Assembly: GCA_963169105.1 (NCBI GenBank)
Contig: OY720636.1
Coordinates: 138,127,747-138,191,746 of the forward strand
From: Ceriagrion tenellum
Lineage: Eukaryota > Arthropoda > Insecta > Odonata > Coenagrionidae
Reading direction: 5' to 3'
Length of the DNA: 64,000 bases
The translations under genes were made by a program, and so were the position numbers. This document shows, one piece after another, positions 13,722-26,399 of the stretch; the first letter of the stretch is position 1; the number at the start of each line of letters is the position of its first letter. A model generated the notes under the pieces. It was given only the letters and a program-made list of their open reading frames with translations. It was not told the origin of the DNA and searched no databases.

Positions 13722-14340
13722 TTAAACAACTGTTGACTTTCCAGGGATTTTTTTCCTGTTGTACTCCTGAAATGCTTGCTTGCGTCTTTCCAGTGCATTT
13801 TCGCATTCCGAGTCCCACCACGGATGTTTCGTATTATTTTTCAAGGGGATTAGTTCCTGTGCTTTCTGCATGATTTTTGTGCACAATTCTTCCCATGTGC
13901 TTGCCATTTCTTTCTCCCATTCTTCTGTAATGTCCGATTTTTTGATCTTATTCGCGTCAAATTTCTGAATGTGGGTTTTCTTGCGGTGGATTCTTCTAGG
14001 GGTGAATTTAACTTTAATTTGTGTTAGGTAATGGTCAGAGTCAACGTTTGCTCCTCTCCGAACTTGGACGTCATGGATTTCTCTTTGCACTGGTTATGAG
14101 ATCGCCACGTGGTCTATCTGGAATTCGCCCATCTCTTGAGTAGGTGATCTCCAAGTCTTCTGTTTTCGAGGTGATTTTCTGAGAGATGTGGACATGATCT
14201 TCATGTTATTCTGTTGGCAGAGTTCGATTAGTTTTGTACCATTCTTGTTGGTGAATTTGTGTGCAGGAAATTTGCCCACGGTTTTCTTGTATATTTTTTC
14301 TGGTAAATGTCCTTGAATTATTCTTGAGTTATTATTTAGA
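13722..14340 (-). pseudogene. LINE APE endonuclease domain, C-terminal part (broken)
   Basis: The minus strand encodes the downstream half of an apurinic/apyrimidinic-type endonuclease, which nicks target DNA to prime LINE reverse transcription. Visible motifs in order are a GKF/NGTKLIELC block, KTWRSP, QIDHVAIS (the conserved QIDH with catalytic Asp), and RRGANVDSDHYL with the terminal SDH catalytic motif. A TAA at 14094-14096 interrupts the frame between QIDH and SDH without changing phase. The domain N-terminus, with its first metal-binding residues, is missing. After SDH comes a charged linker with PWWDSECENAL, typical of the segment leading to the RT. The frame ends at 13722. Confidence 0.85.
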
Positions 14341-15640
14341 CCTAATAGACGGTAGGTGTAATTTCAGCTTGTTTTCAATTAATTCAAATTAAAATTTCAA
14401 CTATTTTTTTCACTTGACTCCTTTGAAATGTTGTATCTTTGTTTACTTATTTCCAATATTTTCATGAGAAATAAATGTAAATACGTAATCGTTATTGCAT
14501 AGCGTTTTAAAATTAGTTACACCTAGAACGACTAGGTGTTATATGACCCCTCCTTCCATGCGATGGCATTGTTACCAAACCTTTACGTTTCCATCTCCCT
14601 CAATTCATAAACTATTGACTTTTATATCTTTTCACGAATCACTGTACCTTTGTACGTAGTAATGTGCATTATGTAGATGGCTTATGTGGTAACCTGCATG
14701 AACTAACAAGGGTTACAATGCGGTCCGACGCAAATAAATTAATGGTGGTGGATTCGAATCCTAAAATTGTTGATTAATGAATGTTGGCCTGAGCATTGAA
14801 TAAAATTTAAGCAGTATTATTCAATTAAAACTCAATTTGTAATGCAGCTTAAGTAGTAAAATCATCGAGAGTCAAAGAATCTCTAATCACCCTTGCAGAT
14901 TCTGTGATATTTCAGTCCTCCTAGAATTTTAATAACTAATTGTTAATTAATAATAATAAATTGTTCTGGTGCTTATTTACTTTTATAAAAATACAATGGG
15001 CTATTTTACTTTCCAAGGCATTATTAGATTATGTAAATTTTCTTTTTATTGAGCATACTAGAGCTGTACACTGAGATGTTGCGTTGAGTTTGTGAAATTC
15101 ATTTAAATTTGGACGTTTTTGGATAAATTTTGTTCAAATTTATTTAATTGAATAAATCATTTTTATTACAAAAATTGGTAAACTGACTGTCGGAAGTAAT
15201 TGTAGTAAGCATAGGTAAGGGTGCAGTGAATATTACTGCAAGGGAAATCATCATATCTGGAATTCTGATTAACTATAATTAATGTCCGATTTAGAAAAAA
15301 CACGTTAACAGAATGCTGTTTTATACATAATATTACCGTTATCATATGCCCGTATCACGCTATCAGTGAAGTGCAAAGGGACAAGTTTCGCTTCTCTTTA
15401 CTCTCTCGTTACTGACATTTACACCACCAAGATGGAAAATTGTAAACCTAAACCTGTATAAGAATTACTATTATCTGGTGTCAAATGAATTATCTGTGAC
15501 TTCAAGTATAAAAGTGTTGATATATTGGCCCTTTAAGCATAAAGAGGAATTTTATTCATCGCCTAAAATTACCTTTGTTGCAAAGGTTACAGTAAATCAA
15601 TGACTGCATCAGAAAACCTTAGATGGCTTGCGAAGGGAAT
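14341..15640. other. AT-rich non-coding stretch
   Basis: No gene is seen. A small perfect hairpin (arms ACACCTAG and CTAGGTGT, 14519-14539, loop AACGA) is the only distinct structure. A palindromic B-box-like string GGATTCGAATCC near 14748 lacks a matching A box. Confidence 0.6.
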
Positions 15641-15659
15641 CAGAGCCGAATATGTTGCT

Positions 15660-16010
15660 TCAGATAAGTTCGATGGGGATGGGGGGTATGTATTAGAGTG
15701 CTACAGTGGATGATGTTGGCGTGGCGTTGGATGTTAGGATGTGGGCTATTGGCGCATATAGGGGTGAGTGGGCAAAGGGAAGGGGAGGGGAGGTGAGGGG
15801 GCGTGGAGGAAAGGCGGTGGAGAAAGGGGAGAGGAATTCAGTTGAATCGCTCGGGTGATGAGCACGTTCTCGCCGGGAGGAAGGCAAAGAGCGTGGAGTT
15901 AGCGATAGGCGCTTTATTACACCGCGTTGATCGAATCGACGGGCGAGGCACGTGGACTCTCTGCGGAGGAAGCATTTACTGCTCCCGACTCCGTATTCCT
16001 ACGTTTTAAG
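15660..16010. other. GC-rich purine-skewed island
   Basis: G-rich and A-rich plus strand with several CpGs, ending in a short mixed CpG-rich segment around 15900-16000. Frames up to 68 codons are unrecognised. It is possibly regulatory, with no further support. Confidence 0.4.
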
Positions 16011-16439
16011 CTGGCTGCTGAGGTAGCCGTGAGACGCTGTACGCACGTTTTAATTACTTATCAAATATTTCGTGAAAAATCTTGGACCAAACTTTCTTAA
16101 AGTACATCTGTTTATACGGATGTAATAACCGTACAATATATATTTATATGATGTAAAATAATATTTTGAAAATTCAGTCTCACTTTCAGTACTGTTTTGA
16201 CTCCGATTTACGCCAAAGACTTCCACATTTAAGCAAAGATGAGAGAATCAAATATGTTTTTATTCGGAATGAACCTTAACATTAGTTGGCAACGTTTTAA
16301 TTACTATGAAATATGTCATTTCGCGTTAGTGGGAAAAACTTTTCATTTAAATTTGATTATATCTTAATCCATTGTCAATTTTCCTATGGGACCGTGTCAA
16401 AATATCACTAATTTGCCGAGATACCCAATCGATAACACT

Positions 16440-17065
16440 CAATTAATTTCACCTCTGAGCGGGGTGAGCAGTTCAAACCTCTGGGTAGTATTTTGGAGGA
16501 GAAGGGTTTGGGTGGTATTAACATAAGATGTCGAATGGCATTAGTAAAAGAAGAGCTTTGATAGTGGAGGGAGTTGATGAGGGAAGACCTGAGTAAAATT
16601 TTAAGAAAATATTGGTGAAGACTAAAATTGTAAGCGAGGCTCTCTTTGTGGCGGAAACATGGACTTTTCGACGGCAATATACTCGTAGCATTTAGGGGTT
16701 TGAGAAATAGATTTTGAGAAGGGTGGTAAGAGTAGACAATCGAGTAGGTTTTGGATATGGTTTTGGAAGAGAGAAACGTAGTGGTGGAGGCTTGTAGAAA
16801 GCAGAAAAGATGGATGGAGGTTGTCCGGAAATTAGAGGTAATTTTGATCGGGGTTATAGGGGAGAGAACTCTGTGGGGAAAAAGGAAGAGGAAAATAATT
16901 CTGTATGGAATGCGGAGAGGGAAACGATTTGTGGGATTTAGGATGGATGTAATTGCGGATCATCCACTGGAGGAAAACGGAACGTTGTGCTAAAAATTGG
17001 GATGCGGGATAACAACTGCCCAGAAACCTACCAATCAGATATAAGAGTACTGAAGTGAATGACTG
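16440..17065 (+). mobile_element. Degenerate LINE remnant, 3' part of RT ORF
   Basis: The plus strand encodes, with stops and frameshifts, the end of a non-LTR RT. The frame starting near 16455 gives FKPLGSILEEKGLGGINIRC, matching the FxYLGSIL thumb motif. Further on, in another stretch, LVKTKIVSEALFVAETWTF matches the ALYGxETWTL motif of LINE C-termini. Next comes KQKRWMEVVRK, like the RRWIGHVLR block, then a Lys/Arg-rich GKRKRK patch like the GKRxRGRxR block. The fragment ends in short TGAA-type repeats (GAATGACTGAATAATG), consistent with a tandem-repeat LINE tail. The catalytic core is missing. It is old and non-functional. Confidence 0.75.
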
Positions 17066-18890
17066 AATAATGCATATTACTAGTAAGTGCACGATTTTAA
17101 AATTTCATTCAAATCTGTTTGTAAACTCTCTCCGTTAACCTTAGGGCCGTTTCAATTAATACTTGATCCAGCACAATTTCTAGCATATTCCCGAATGATA
17201 GCCTTCTAGTATCTTGTGATATTAAAGAAAACATGCATGATGGGTGACCTGCATAATCGCTATCATACTGGCTGAATTACTTGATTTCAAATCCGATGCG
17301 GGCAAGTTTGCTACTAGCTCCCAATAGGACCGAGAAAGCTTTGATCAATCCGTCAATATTTACAGACGCTGCGGAATCTTCACTTTCTTGAATCAGCGCA
17401 ATCTATTCCTCCTTTCGGCTATCAGTAATTTTCAGGCTGCAAAATGAACAATAACTAACTGTTATAACTGTTGTTTCGATTAAATGCAGTCAAAGATTGG
17501 CTAATTTTGTTTTGTAGAAGAAATGTGTTAAGTTTGGAATGAAAATACCACCTCTCGCCTGTACAACTTCAATCACCGTGTGAAACCTTCCTAAGCGGAA
17601 CAAATCATTCTGGATTCCGTCCTCAATATCTGGTATAGGCTAGTAAACTAGGTCTTGCGATGGATGATGTATCGTGTGAAATGGATTTCACACGTGCAGT
17701 GCATTCCGTTGTCGGTGCGGTATCAGAAGGATATAGTAAAACATGCATGAAAAATGAAAAAACAAAAAGAAAACTTAATGGTACCTGTATGGTACAACAA
17801 GCGTGGTATGAAGTATAGTTGTTAGAAGAAACCTCAGCGTGCGATGCAGTATGTATTCCTAGGATTATTAACCTTGTCTTAACATCTGCTTATATATGGG
17901 AAAAACCCTTGATAAAAGCATCAACTGGACCAGGAATCAAGAAGTATTGCATAAAAAGGCTGAAAAGTTCGGCGGTTTGCGTATTGGACAGATGAGTCTT
18001 ATTATTCGATGAACTTTATAGCGCAATTTGAAGCAGCATCTGTTTTCATAATGCGAGAATGCTGGCTCAAAATTAGAGTTAAGGTTATTTTCCCAGCTTT
18101 TGTATATGCTTTTGGCATGCTTTCTAGCAGTTCCAGGCTTTAAACGACACTATATTTAATACGTTACCATCCATAATTGCCTCTTTTAACACGGTCTTGG
18201 AACTAGTTATTCAATTCTCAAGTGGAAGTTTTGCCTTAACATGATGGAAACGATATTGAAACGCTTTTCTAGCTTCAGCAGCTATAGGAGGTTTGTAGTA
18301 AATGCCGAAATATTAAATGCGCAAAACATGCTTTTTCTTCCTTGTTGAAATTATCAGAAATTTGATAAATATATTTATGAGCCTTTTATTGTCCTTTTTT
18401 CTCATTTCATTCGGTAAATACACCTTCACAACAAAAGTTGCATTTTCAGATTCTGTAAAAACTTGTGGTTATTTATTTATTGATAAAATTGGTGAGTAAC
18501 ATACAAAATTCTTGCTACTTAATTCCTGGTGAGATCTAGGAATTTAAAATAGCTCTGCTTATGTCAATTAAGTTTCTCTGAAGTGCATGATTCAGAAATC
18601 AGATCCCATTGAAAACAACTTCTATATTTTGGCATGCATCAGGAATATTTGTGCGGTAAGCTTCAATTATGGGAAGGTGAAATAATTTTCTTTAACAAGG
18701 GGCGAACATTTATTGAATGATATGTGATATGACTTCTCGCCCAAACTACTTCAGTATTTATGCGCACGAGTTAGTTAGATACCGCAAACTTACTGAATAT
18801 TTATAAAATAGAAAAAAAATATGCTGATTTTACGTTCATCGCAGGATCCTCTCCACAAACTTGGAAGTAATCGATAGAAATCGTGATTTA
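17066..18890. other. AT-rich non-coding stretch
   Basis: No gene is seen. Frames are 60 codons or shorter, and I found no transposase or exon signature. Confidence 0.6.
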
Positions 18891-20110
18891 TCTTTTTTTC
18901 CAGGAAAGCGGGCGGGGTGAGGTGGGGAAGGGATTTGGGGGGGGAGGGGAACTAAAGCCCTTTGGGGGTTTTTGGGTAAAATAGAACGCGCGTGTGGTGT
19001 GCAGGCCCCGCGGCGACACCTCCCCGCACTCGGTGGCGGCTAGAGGGGTGAGGGGGAGGTCGGTTTTACTTATGCGTGTATGTGTGAGCCGGGGGCTGGA
19101 AGGGATATCGCCTTGGGACTCACTCCTTAAGGCCTCGACTGCCGGCTGTCTCCTCCTCCCTTTCCCATCCCGTCACCCTCCCCCCCACCACATGACAGGG
19201 CCCCTGGGGAAGGTCCGCGCGGGGACCACGGCGTGTGGGCTGGCCGTCGGAGGATGAGCGTTAATGTCCCCCGATGCTATTTCCCACCCTAACGCCGACA
19301 CTCGGCTCCTGCCTACCGTCCCAACCTTCTCGCGAGAGAGGTTTGGGCAGAAGGGGTGGTTTTGACTGGTGGTTTAGAGGCGCCGGCGGGTCACCGAGAG
19401 GCTCGCAGGAGAAAGAGGGGTACGAGAGAAGGATCAAAACGTCGACTCACACTCTCCCCCTCGAGGCAAGATCATCAACATCTTAAAAGAAGAAGGAATT
19501 GCGGGCGATGAAGGGAGTTGGTGTGTGTGTTAGGGGAGGCACACGGGTGGTTGCGGGGGCAGCGTGAGGGAAGGAGAGAAAAAAAACATATATCCAAGGA
19601 GTTAAAAGACGAGTGGGCAAGGATGAAATGAAGACGGGCGGAAGCGGGGGGAGTGGATTGAGGGGGGTTGAAGGCTGTGGAACACGACTTGGTCCCCTTT
19701 TTTCAGGATCGTAAAAGTCCGAGCGGAAGATAATGCTGTTCCAAGAAAAGGACTGGAATGGAATAGTGTGCAAAGGAGACGCTTTAAGAGGCAGTGAGCA
19801 GTAAGGGGAGGGGAGATGGGTCCGGGGGGCGTAGTTGGGAAATGTCGGAATGCACGCCCGAAGGAGATGTCGCCGTCGCTCTCCGCCCTTAAATGGTCCT
19901 GCTGCCTCCAGAAAGAAGAGGGAAGGAATTCAAAGGGATGAAGGGAGGAAGGAGCAAAGAGGGTAGTTTCCATTTGCTCCTTTTTTTCGGTCCATCGCTG
20001 TCCTTTCCCCCTCTTCTCTTTATTTCTACTCTCAGAGATCCGAATGTCTTCCGCTTGTTCCTCCTCTGATGATTGCAGGGAAATAACATGTGTCAATGCG
20101 CAAAGCGCCA
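18890..20110. other. Long GC-rich, CpG-containing island
   Basis: About 1.2 kb of GC-rich DNA, with G-runs at 18905-18980, a CpG-rich stretch at 18990-19450, and purine-rich DNA from 19480 to about 19980, ending in a pyrimidine tract at 19978-20040. Overlapping frames on both strands (up to 169 codons at 19602-20111, minus) are low-complexity and unrecognised. This is one of the strongest CpG-type islands in the window. It could mark a promoter, but no TATA box, initiator or credible first exon could be fixed. Confidence 0.5.
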
Positions 20111-22420
20111 TCTACTGGTGCACTTCATTTGTTTAATTGCTGCATTTATAATTTATATAAATAAAAATTTTCTCTATTACTTATATTTTGTTATGCTCAA
20201 GCTACACAATATTGATTAATCACAGTACTCGAGTTATTAAATTGAAATCGTTAAGACTTGGGCAACAGATCAAATGTATGCAGCTAAATTATTCCTATGT
20301 AAACAGTAAGTGCTTAAAAACATCTTCCTAATCACAAGATAAATAATGACATGTAAATAAACCAGCCATTTTCATAAGAAAGTATTATAGCTAGGTACAT
20401 TTCAGGAAAAATATAAAGAAAGCTGTGAAGCCAAAGTCATGAACATAACCAACGGAAAATTCTACTGTCAATATGGCAAACACTCCATTCGAGCCATTTA
20501 TGCTTTTATACATGCTTAAAGAGTATGTAACCATTTCTAAAATTTATTAAAGTTGGCGGTTGATATCCTCCCCTTCAACTGGGCCGAAACTCTTGGAATA
20601 GGCGGAGAATTGATCGATTGGTATCCATGTAACCGACAAAGCAAACCTTAGACTTTAATTGGTGTGAATATCAAAAGATAAACGCCGTTTACGAGGGTCT
20701 ACTCGCAGCGAATTTTGGAAATTGATGCAGTCATTAATTTCTTTAAGTATTCGCCTTTGTAAAGCCAAACAGTCAGTTCTTGAGCGGTGTTCGAGGAGAA
20801 ATGACTGCCACTCGCATTTACCCCTTTGATTATCCTTATTGTGGGTTATCAGACACTGGTTAGAATTTAACAAATGGTAAATACTCACGGAAAAATCAGC
20901 ATCACAATGGCAGAAGTTGTAACATGGCCTTATATCAATATTCTATATTTGAGCTCCTTATTTTGACACTTATATGCAATTTCCTAGTGCAATAATGGCT
21001 AAATGTGGATGATTTGATCCATATTTACTATGGGGTATATACGTATAATATTATACTGCAGTGAAAGGAAGAGCTGACTGAATACAGGGCTAAAACTATT
21101 CACACTCATATGAGAATGAGCGTTTTGTTTTTTCTAAGCTTATGCTTAGGTTATTGCTATTACAATAATTTAAATACTGTACGTTGAATTCCTTTAATTT
21201 GGTTGCATATTGGATATTTAAAATAAGCAATATTCCATCATACAAGACGTAAATCTAGTTTGAGGCCTACGGAAGGATTCGAGGATACGGCCAAGCACCA
21301 TATATTTTGGCATTTTAACCCCTTAAAGTTTATGAAATTGTTGAGCACCATCAGCTCCAAGCGTATTATGCAAAGACTTCAATGCTATTCAGGCATGAGA
21401 GGTTTTCAGCCTCGGCAGCCTTCGTCCGGAACTCAGGGCTTGCAATTACTAATATTATCATCTTTTATTGGAAGTATCCCAGTATATGTATGAGAGAAAA
21501 ATGTAGAGATTGGCAAAAATCACGATTTTAGTCAAATTGGTGAGTTCATGCATAGCTTACGAAATTCATTCCATTAATTCATTCATTTGCCGCGACTAGT
21601 TTCAACGCAATGCAACCCACATGAAAATGACACCAATGGGTTGAGACTAATCATACTAAATAAAAACCCTGTAAAAAATACTCTGTGTTCTTCTTAATCA
21701 TGATTTCATTGGTGGTCCATCGGGTAAATGTCTTTTATCTATATTTATCGGGTAATTAGTTACTTTATTTTGATTTCTTTAAGAATTTGTAAATTTGTAT
21801 TTCAGGTCGCAGTAATATAGAAATACTTAATATTCGTAACCTTACATTTGCTATAATTATTTCCATTTAAGAGATTTGTCATCCTGATGAAGTATTTAGC
21901 ATGCACGTTATTTTCATTTTGCAAATACAACTTATTATTAGTTGATAAATTCTTTTGAAAATATTTGAGGCATTGTTTAACGAAAGAAAAACATTCTTTG
22001 TTTGTTTAAAAACATAATTCAGGAAGCATATTAAGGTCTTTTATTTGCATTTAAAAGTGTGACTTATACTGTGGTATGAAAGAAACTTGAGATTCACTCG
22101 CCATTGCCATCATATATTGAGTTTTCTATTACTTTCTTCCATGGCGGAGAGTATACTAATGACCATCATTGTTATGGGACAGAAGTTTTTCGAGTCTACT
22201 TTAAATTTCGCTACAGAGTCGAATCACGACTTTGGAAAGAAACCCACGCAAAAATATTGACTATATTGGTGCAGCCCACGAACGGGACGAATTTTTACAT
22301 TTGACTCGCATTTGTTTGATTAAAAATCTCCCACTCTTTCGAAATTTCTTGTTTTGGACTCTCCAATGCTACAAAATAAAACTTTCATCCTACGTCCAAT
22401 TACGAATGGTGGCCCTTTAT
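20111..22420. other. AT-rich non-coding stretch
   Basis: Nothing recognised. The 77-codon minus frame at 20655-20888 looks charged and helical but starts at GTG, has no family resemblance and lacks splice context. Confidence 0.55.
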
Positions 22421-22429
22421 ATACTTTTT

Positions 22430-23320
22430 TGTTTTGCAGGCAGGGATAGAGAGAAAAATTGAGAGCACTGTGGCCATAGCCTGTTCGTCTGTCGCCCTCA
22501 ACTTCTGCCCGGCGCAAGTTCCCTAGTTTGGACAGACGTCTTCCCTCCATCCGCTCGTCAATAGAAAAATAGGGACGGGAAGAGTTGTTCGCCCACCGTG
22601 CGATGTTAAGAAAAAATTCCCCGGGGCTCGCCGTGTGATCACCCCGCCTCCTCACCCCATACACTACAACCGTCCGCTTTTTGGACAGTTCCCCCGTCGC
22701 CCAGTGCATGTTCGTACGTACCTACTCCAGGCGCAAGCGTCACTTGCCTCCACTGTGCCGTCGCAGCCGTGACTCTCGCCTCCTTGGTCGTTTTTTTTCC
22801 GTAATCTTTTCATCCTCTCCAAGCGGGGCGCAGTCTATTGGACTGCCATACTGCTATTATCCCCCTCGGTCTTTCTCGCACTGTCTCTGTGCTGCCCTAG
22901 TTAAATTTCACCCCTAGAATCCACCCCTCCTACTTCTTGTGTCCCTTCTCGCCAATCCCTGATCTCCTACGCCTCTCTCACTTTCTTGTTCCTTATCCAT
23001 CTGACTCCTCCACTTCTCCCTCGTCCAAGGTTAAGTCTTGTGTTAGCCATTAAGACTGAAAGCTCTTCCTAGTAACTCCAAGTGAACGACATTGTATCTG
23101 TTGGGGTGGAGTACAATCTGGAAGGAGAAATAAAGGGTGGAGATGCTGTTGCTGTAGGGAGAGAATGGGGAGGGGGTCGCAAGAAGACTGCGTTTTTGTC
23201 CCCGTGTGGGGGACGTGAGATTCGTAGAAGGCGGACTGTTACAGGGCGATACACTTTTTTCGGTGCTATTGATGTACAGTGGAGTTTGGGGGCATGGTTG
23301 ACGCTAACCTTTGCCAAAAT
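22430..23320. other. GC-rich island, pyrimidine then purine
   Basis: Plus strand C/T-rich with CpGs from about 22480 to 23050, then G/A-rich from 23090 to 23240. Frames of up to 129 codons on both strands are unrecognised and compositionally biased. It has the same Y-to-R architecture as the islands at 10.7, 33.6, 53.2, 55.1 and 59.2 kb. Confidence 0.5.
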
Positions 23321-23825
23321 TATTCCTATTTCTTATTTTCGGCAATTTCGCCTTAAAACGTTTTCTTAATGAAGGAAGCTTACAAATAAAACTAATATTT
23401 TTACGATGGATTTGAAAGTGTATTTTATCGTCATTTAGTATAATAAAAATAGTTTTATACACAACTTTTCATAAACCGCACGTGTATTTACTTTTATAAA
23501 TGGCAGTAATTAGTGTTACAGAGTTGATTTACTCAGTTAAGAGATATTTTGTGACATCGATCCATGCCAGAAGATAATAATTCATTTTTTACAGAGGTTA
23601 ACTTTGTGCTGAGTCATTCAGATTGACGAAGTTTTTAAATTAGGTTGATAATATTTTTGGAGTATTTTTATTACCGTAGGCGAGTGCATCATTCCTAAAG
23701 AAGTTTTTTTGTCAAACGGTAGCCTCCCCATCTCCGGGAGAAATTTTTCTGTTAGTCATGTATGTAGCAAATCCTTCTAAAATTTCAAATATCGTTTTGC
23801 GGAATCTTAATGACTTTGGCAGTAT

Positions 23826-26396
23826 GTTCTTAACCCTCATATGGATTTACGAATTTAGTTACGTCGTTGGATTTACGGCGCCGCAGCGGCGCTGCGTTAT
23901 ATTTTGTCATTATCTTTGAAACTTGGCCTTTCTTAGCATGTTTTCTGATTGATAATGCTAGTGACTTCTATTATATTTATTTTTAACCATGTTTTGCAAG
24001 ATTTAACCCATGATTACAGAAGTTATAGCTAAAAATCTTTAACACTGCATTCTTTTCCGTTTGTTGTCGTAATACTCTCTTTTTTGGTCCCTTATACGGT
24101 TATTTTCAAATGAAGGTATTAATTTCATGTGTAATGGTTGTTTTAAATATTTTTTCTGATATGCAATGCTGGATAAACTGCGCTTTATCATGTACACATT
24201 GTTTTATTTTTTATGTATCCAAATACTAAAAATGAGGACCGAATAAAAGTCAAATGGGTCGATGTAAAATAATGTAGCTTCATTACGTCCACCCACATGT
24301 TATATGTTTGTAGTGTGCGCAGAAGCCTGAGTTCTTAAACGTTAATAATTGAAAAAGGGTTTTTGGAGTGAGAAGAGACGAGTGATACCGTCGTGATTTT
24401 AAGGGCTATATTCTGACGATCAAGGCAAATGTAACGGACATTCTGGGAGTTTATATCCTGCAATTTCTAAAAAAAAGAACGGATGAAAGTCAAATGGGTT
24501 GTGAAATATGAGTAATGTGGGACAATCAGCGACGCGTCAAAGAGTCCAGTGCCGCATTGGAGGGTGGGCTAGAAGAGTCGGTATTTTCGGCCTACAGCGG
24601 AGCCCATTCCCTCAGTGAGGATGTCTCCATAGAGATGGACAAGTAAAAAAGTGCGGCAAATGAGGTTTTGCTTCTGGATTGGTGGAAAAGGCCAAAATAA
24701 TTATTTCTAAGAAGTTTGGGTTGTAGGTGGTAAGAAAGAAGGAGCAGGAAATGGAAAAAAACATGGAATACGATGGCGTGTTTTTTCCTCGGTCCTGCGC
24801 TGCGTGAGGGACTGATGGAAGGGGAACTACTGTTCTGGGGTGACCAAAATACCCTCATGCTGAGAGGACCCCCTCACCTTCTCTTTCCGTAGCATTACAC
24901 TGACCCAAACATTGAGACCATCCGTACTTTTCCACTATGCTTCCTTATTTGTCATCCTCCGCCTACTTTCTTCCCCCCACAAAATCTGAATGAACTTCTC
25001 CTCACCTCCAACGACCCACCCGAACTAGACCTTCTCGGAATGAAGGGAGGGCCACCCCGGGGCGCTTTGCGATAAGGCGCGGATTTCCTGTCCCTCACGC
25101 AGCGATGGAAGGATGAAGAAAGAGTAGCCTATTGTGTCTAATTGCCTCCTTGCACTCTCAACCTTTCTTCGCGGTACGGATTTTCTACGCTTACCTGGCC
25201 TAACGATCCCGGTATTCCCTGATCCTTGGCAGTCGACCCTCCACCATGTATCTCCACCCCTTCACCTCAAAAAAACCTCCATGGAATTATCCACCTTTCT
25301 CCTCCTCACTCACCCTTTTACGTTGATAAACTTTGGAGGTCTAAAACCCATGTGCATTTGAGTATACAAAGAAACGAGAAATATATTTACAAATTTTCAC
25401 TATGGTAATTCGTCTATGTATTTTTTTATCATGAAAATATTTTTACCATGTAAGTTCTGTCAATGTCAATCCATAGGTAAACAGTTACGTCCTGGGAAAT
25501 AACATTATCGCCAGCAATTTTGTGAAGACTATCGCAGCCGCAAAGGAATATTTTCGAATTAGAGGTACGAGACATAACACCAACCGTGCGATGTGTTCTT
25601 CACGGTGGTCAGTCAAACTTCTGAATAGTCGTTCCGAGCCTCAGCTACTCATTCAACGTGAAATTTCCACACGAACGTATAGAGGCGCTATTGCATGAAT
25701 TCTGTAAATATATTGTCGTTAAATTTTCTTAGGGTTGCTGCTTGGTATAATTATATACATAGTAACCCTGGGATGTCCCCAAAGTTGGCCATTTGCACAG
25801 CAGGTACGCGGACGCGGAGGAGTGACGCGGAGTGGAGAAGGTACCCTAACAAAATAATGCCAGAGGCCATGGAAAAAACACCCTTAGGCTAGCCATGAGT
25901 TTCTAATTGTTATTCTTGCAAACAGGTGAAATTTTGTCAATGATCATTATAAACAGGCAAAAATTATGATTATTAGATAAAAGACGAAGCAAAATTGGCA
26001 TAGTAAAATTTTTCCTTTGTTAAACAATTTAATTTTGTTTATAAAGTTTAAACTTTTAAATATTATGATTATAAATAGAAGATACCATTTCATACGAAAC
26101 ATAATAACTTTTAAATTAGTATTGAGAGTGCAATCCCTGACATTGCGACGAGGAAACTCTCGGCGCCGCAGCGGCGCCGTAAATCCAACGACGTAACTTT
26201 TTTCATTAGAGGCCAATAAAATGAAAACTATGCACACTATACATACAAAAATATATATTTAGCCTAAGAAAGCAGAAAAAGTAGACAACTGAAAGTTTCA
26301 GAATGATCCATGGGAATGGAAAATTTTAAAATCATTTTAAAAACCCCGAGCGCCGCTAAGGCGCAGAGAATCCATATGAGGGTGGAGGGTTCTTAA
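23826..26396. mobile_element. DNA transposon with inverted termini, no transposase
   Basis: The outer ends are inverted copies: CCCTCATATGGATT at 23834-23847 and its reverse complement ending at 26382. A second inverted block of 36 bp (23857-23892 and 26163-26198, 35 of 36 matching) contains the GC palindrome GGCGCCGCAGCGGCGC. Both sides are flanked by GTTCTTAA (23826-23833 and 26389-26396). This can be read as an 8-bp duplication, or as a piggyBac-like TTAA target next to CCCT ends. The right end carries six extra bases, and its two inverted blocks are farther apart than on the left. No transposase was recognised inside, so it is non-autonomous or an internally replaced relic. Two neighbouring smaller copies in opposite orientation remain an alternative. 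Confidence 0.65.
24560..25340. other. GC-rich island inside the 2.5-kb element
   Basis: Plus strand G/A-rich to about 24860 and C/T-rich from 24880 to 25320. The frames it contains (88 codons minus at 24592-24858, 75 codons plus at 25134-25361) are unrecognised. It forms the core of the inverted-terminus element, so it is either cargo or older DNA enclosed by two end copies. Confidence 0.45.
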
Positions 26397-26399
26397 AAA

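Larger units (their letters stand above)
11742..14340 (-). mobile_element. 5'-truncated RTE-like LINE (non-LTR retrotransposon)
   Basis: Read on the minus strand, the element runs from the second half of an APE-type endonuclease (about 14340-13720) through a linker to a reverse transcriptase that ends with a TAA at 11782-11784, followed by a 3' UTR of only about 40 bases and the (TA)n tract. The order endonuclease then RT in one reading unit, the short 3' UTR and the tandem-repeat tail fit the RTE group. The first half of the endonuclease is absent, as usual after incomplete target-primed reverse transcription. Stops at 14094-14096 and 13093-13095 and at least one frameshift between about 13720 and 13470 show that it is dead. 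Clade assignment is by motif only. Confidence 0.85.

Noticed and set aside
20655..20888. Charged 77-codon minus frame as a host exon
   Set aside because: It starts at GTG, matches no family, and flanking splice sites are not convincing.
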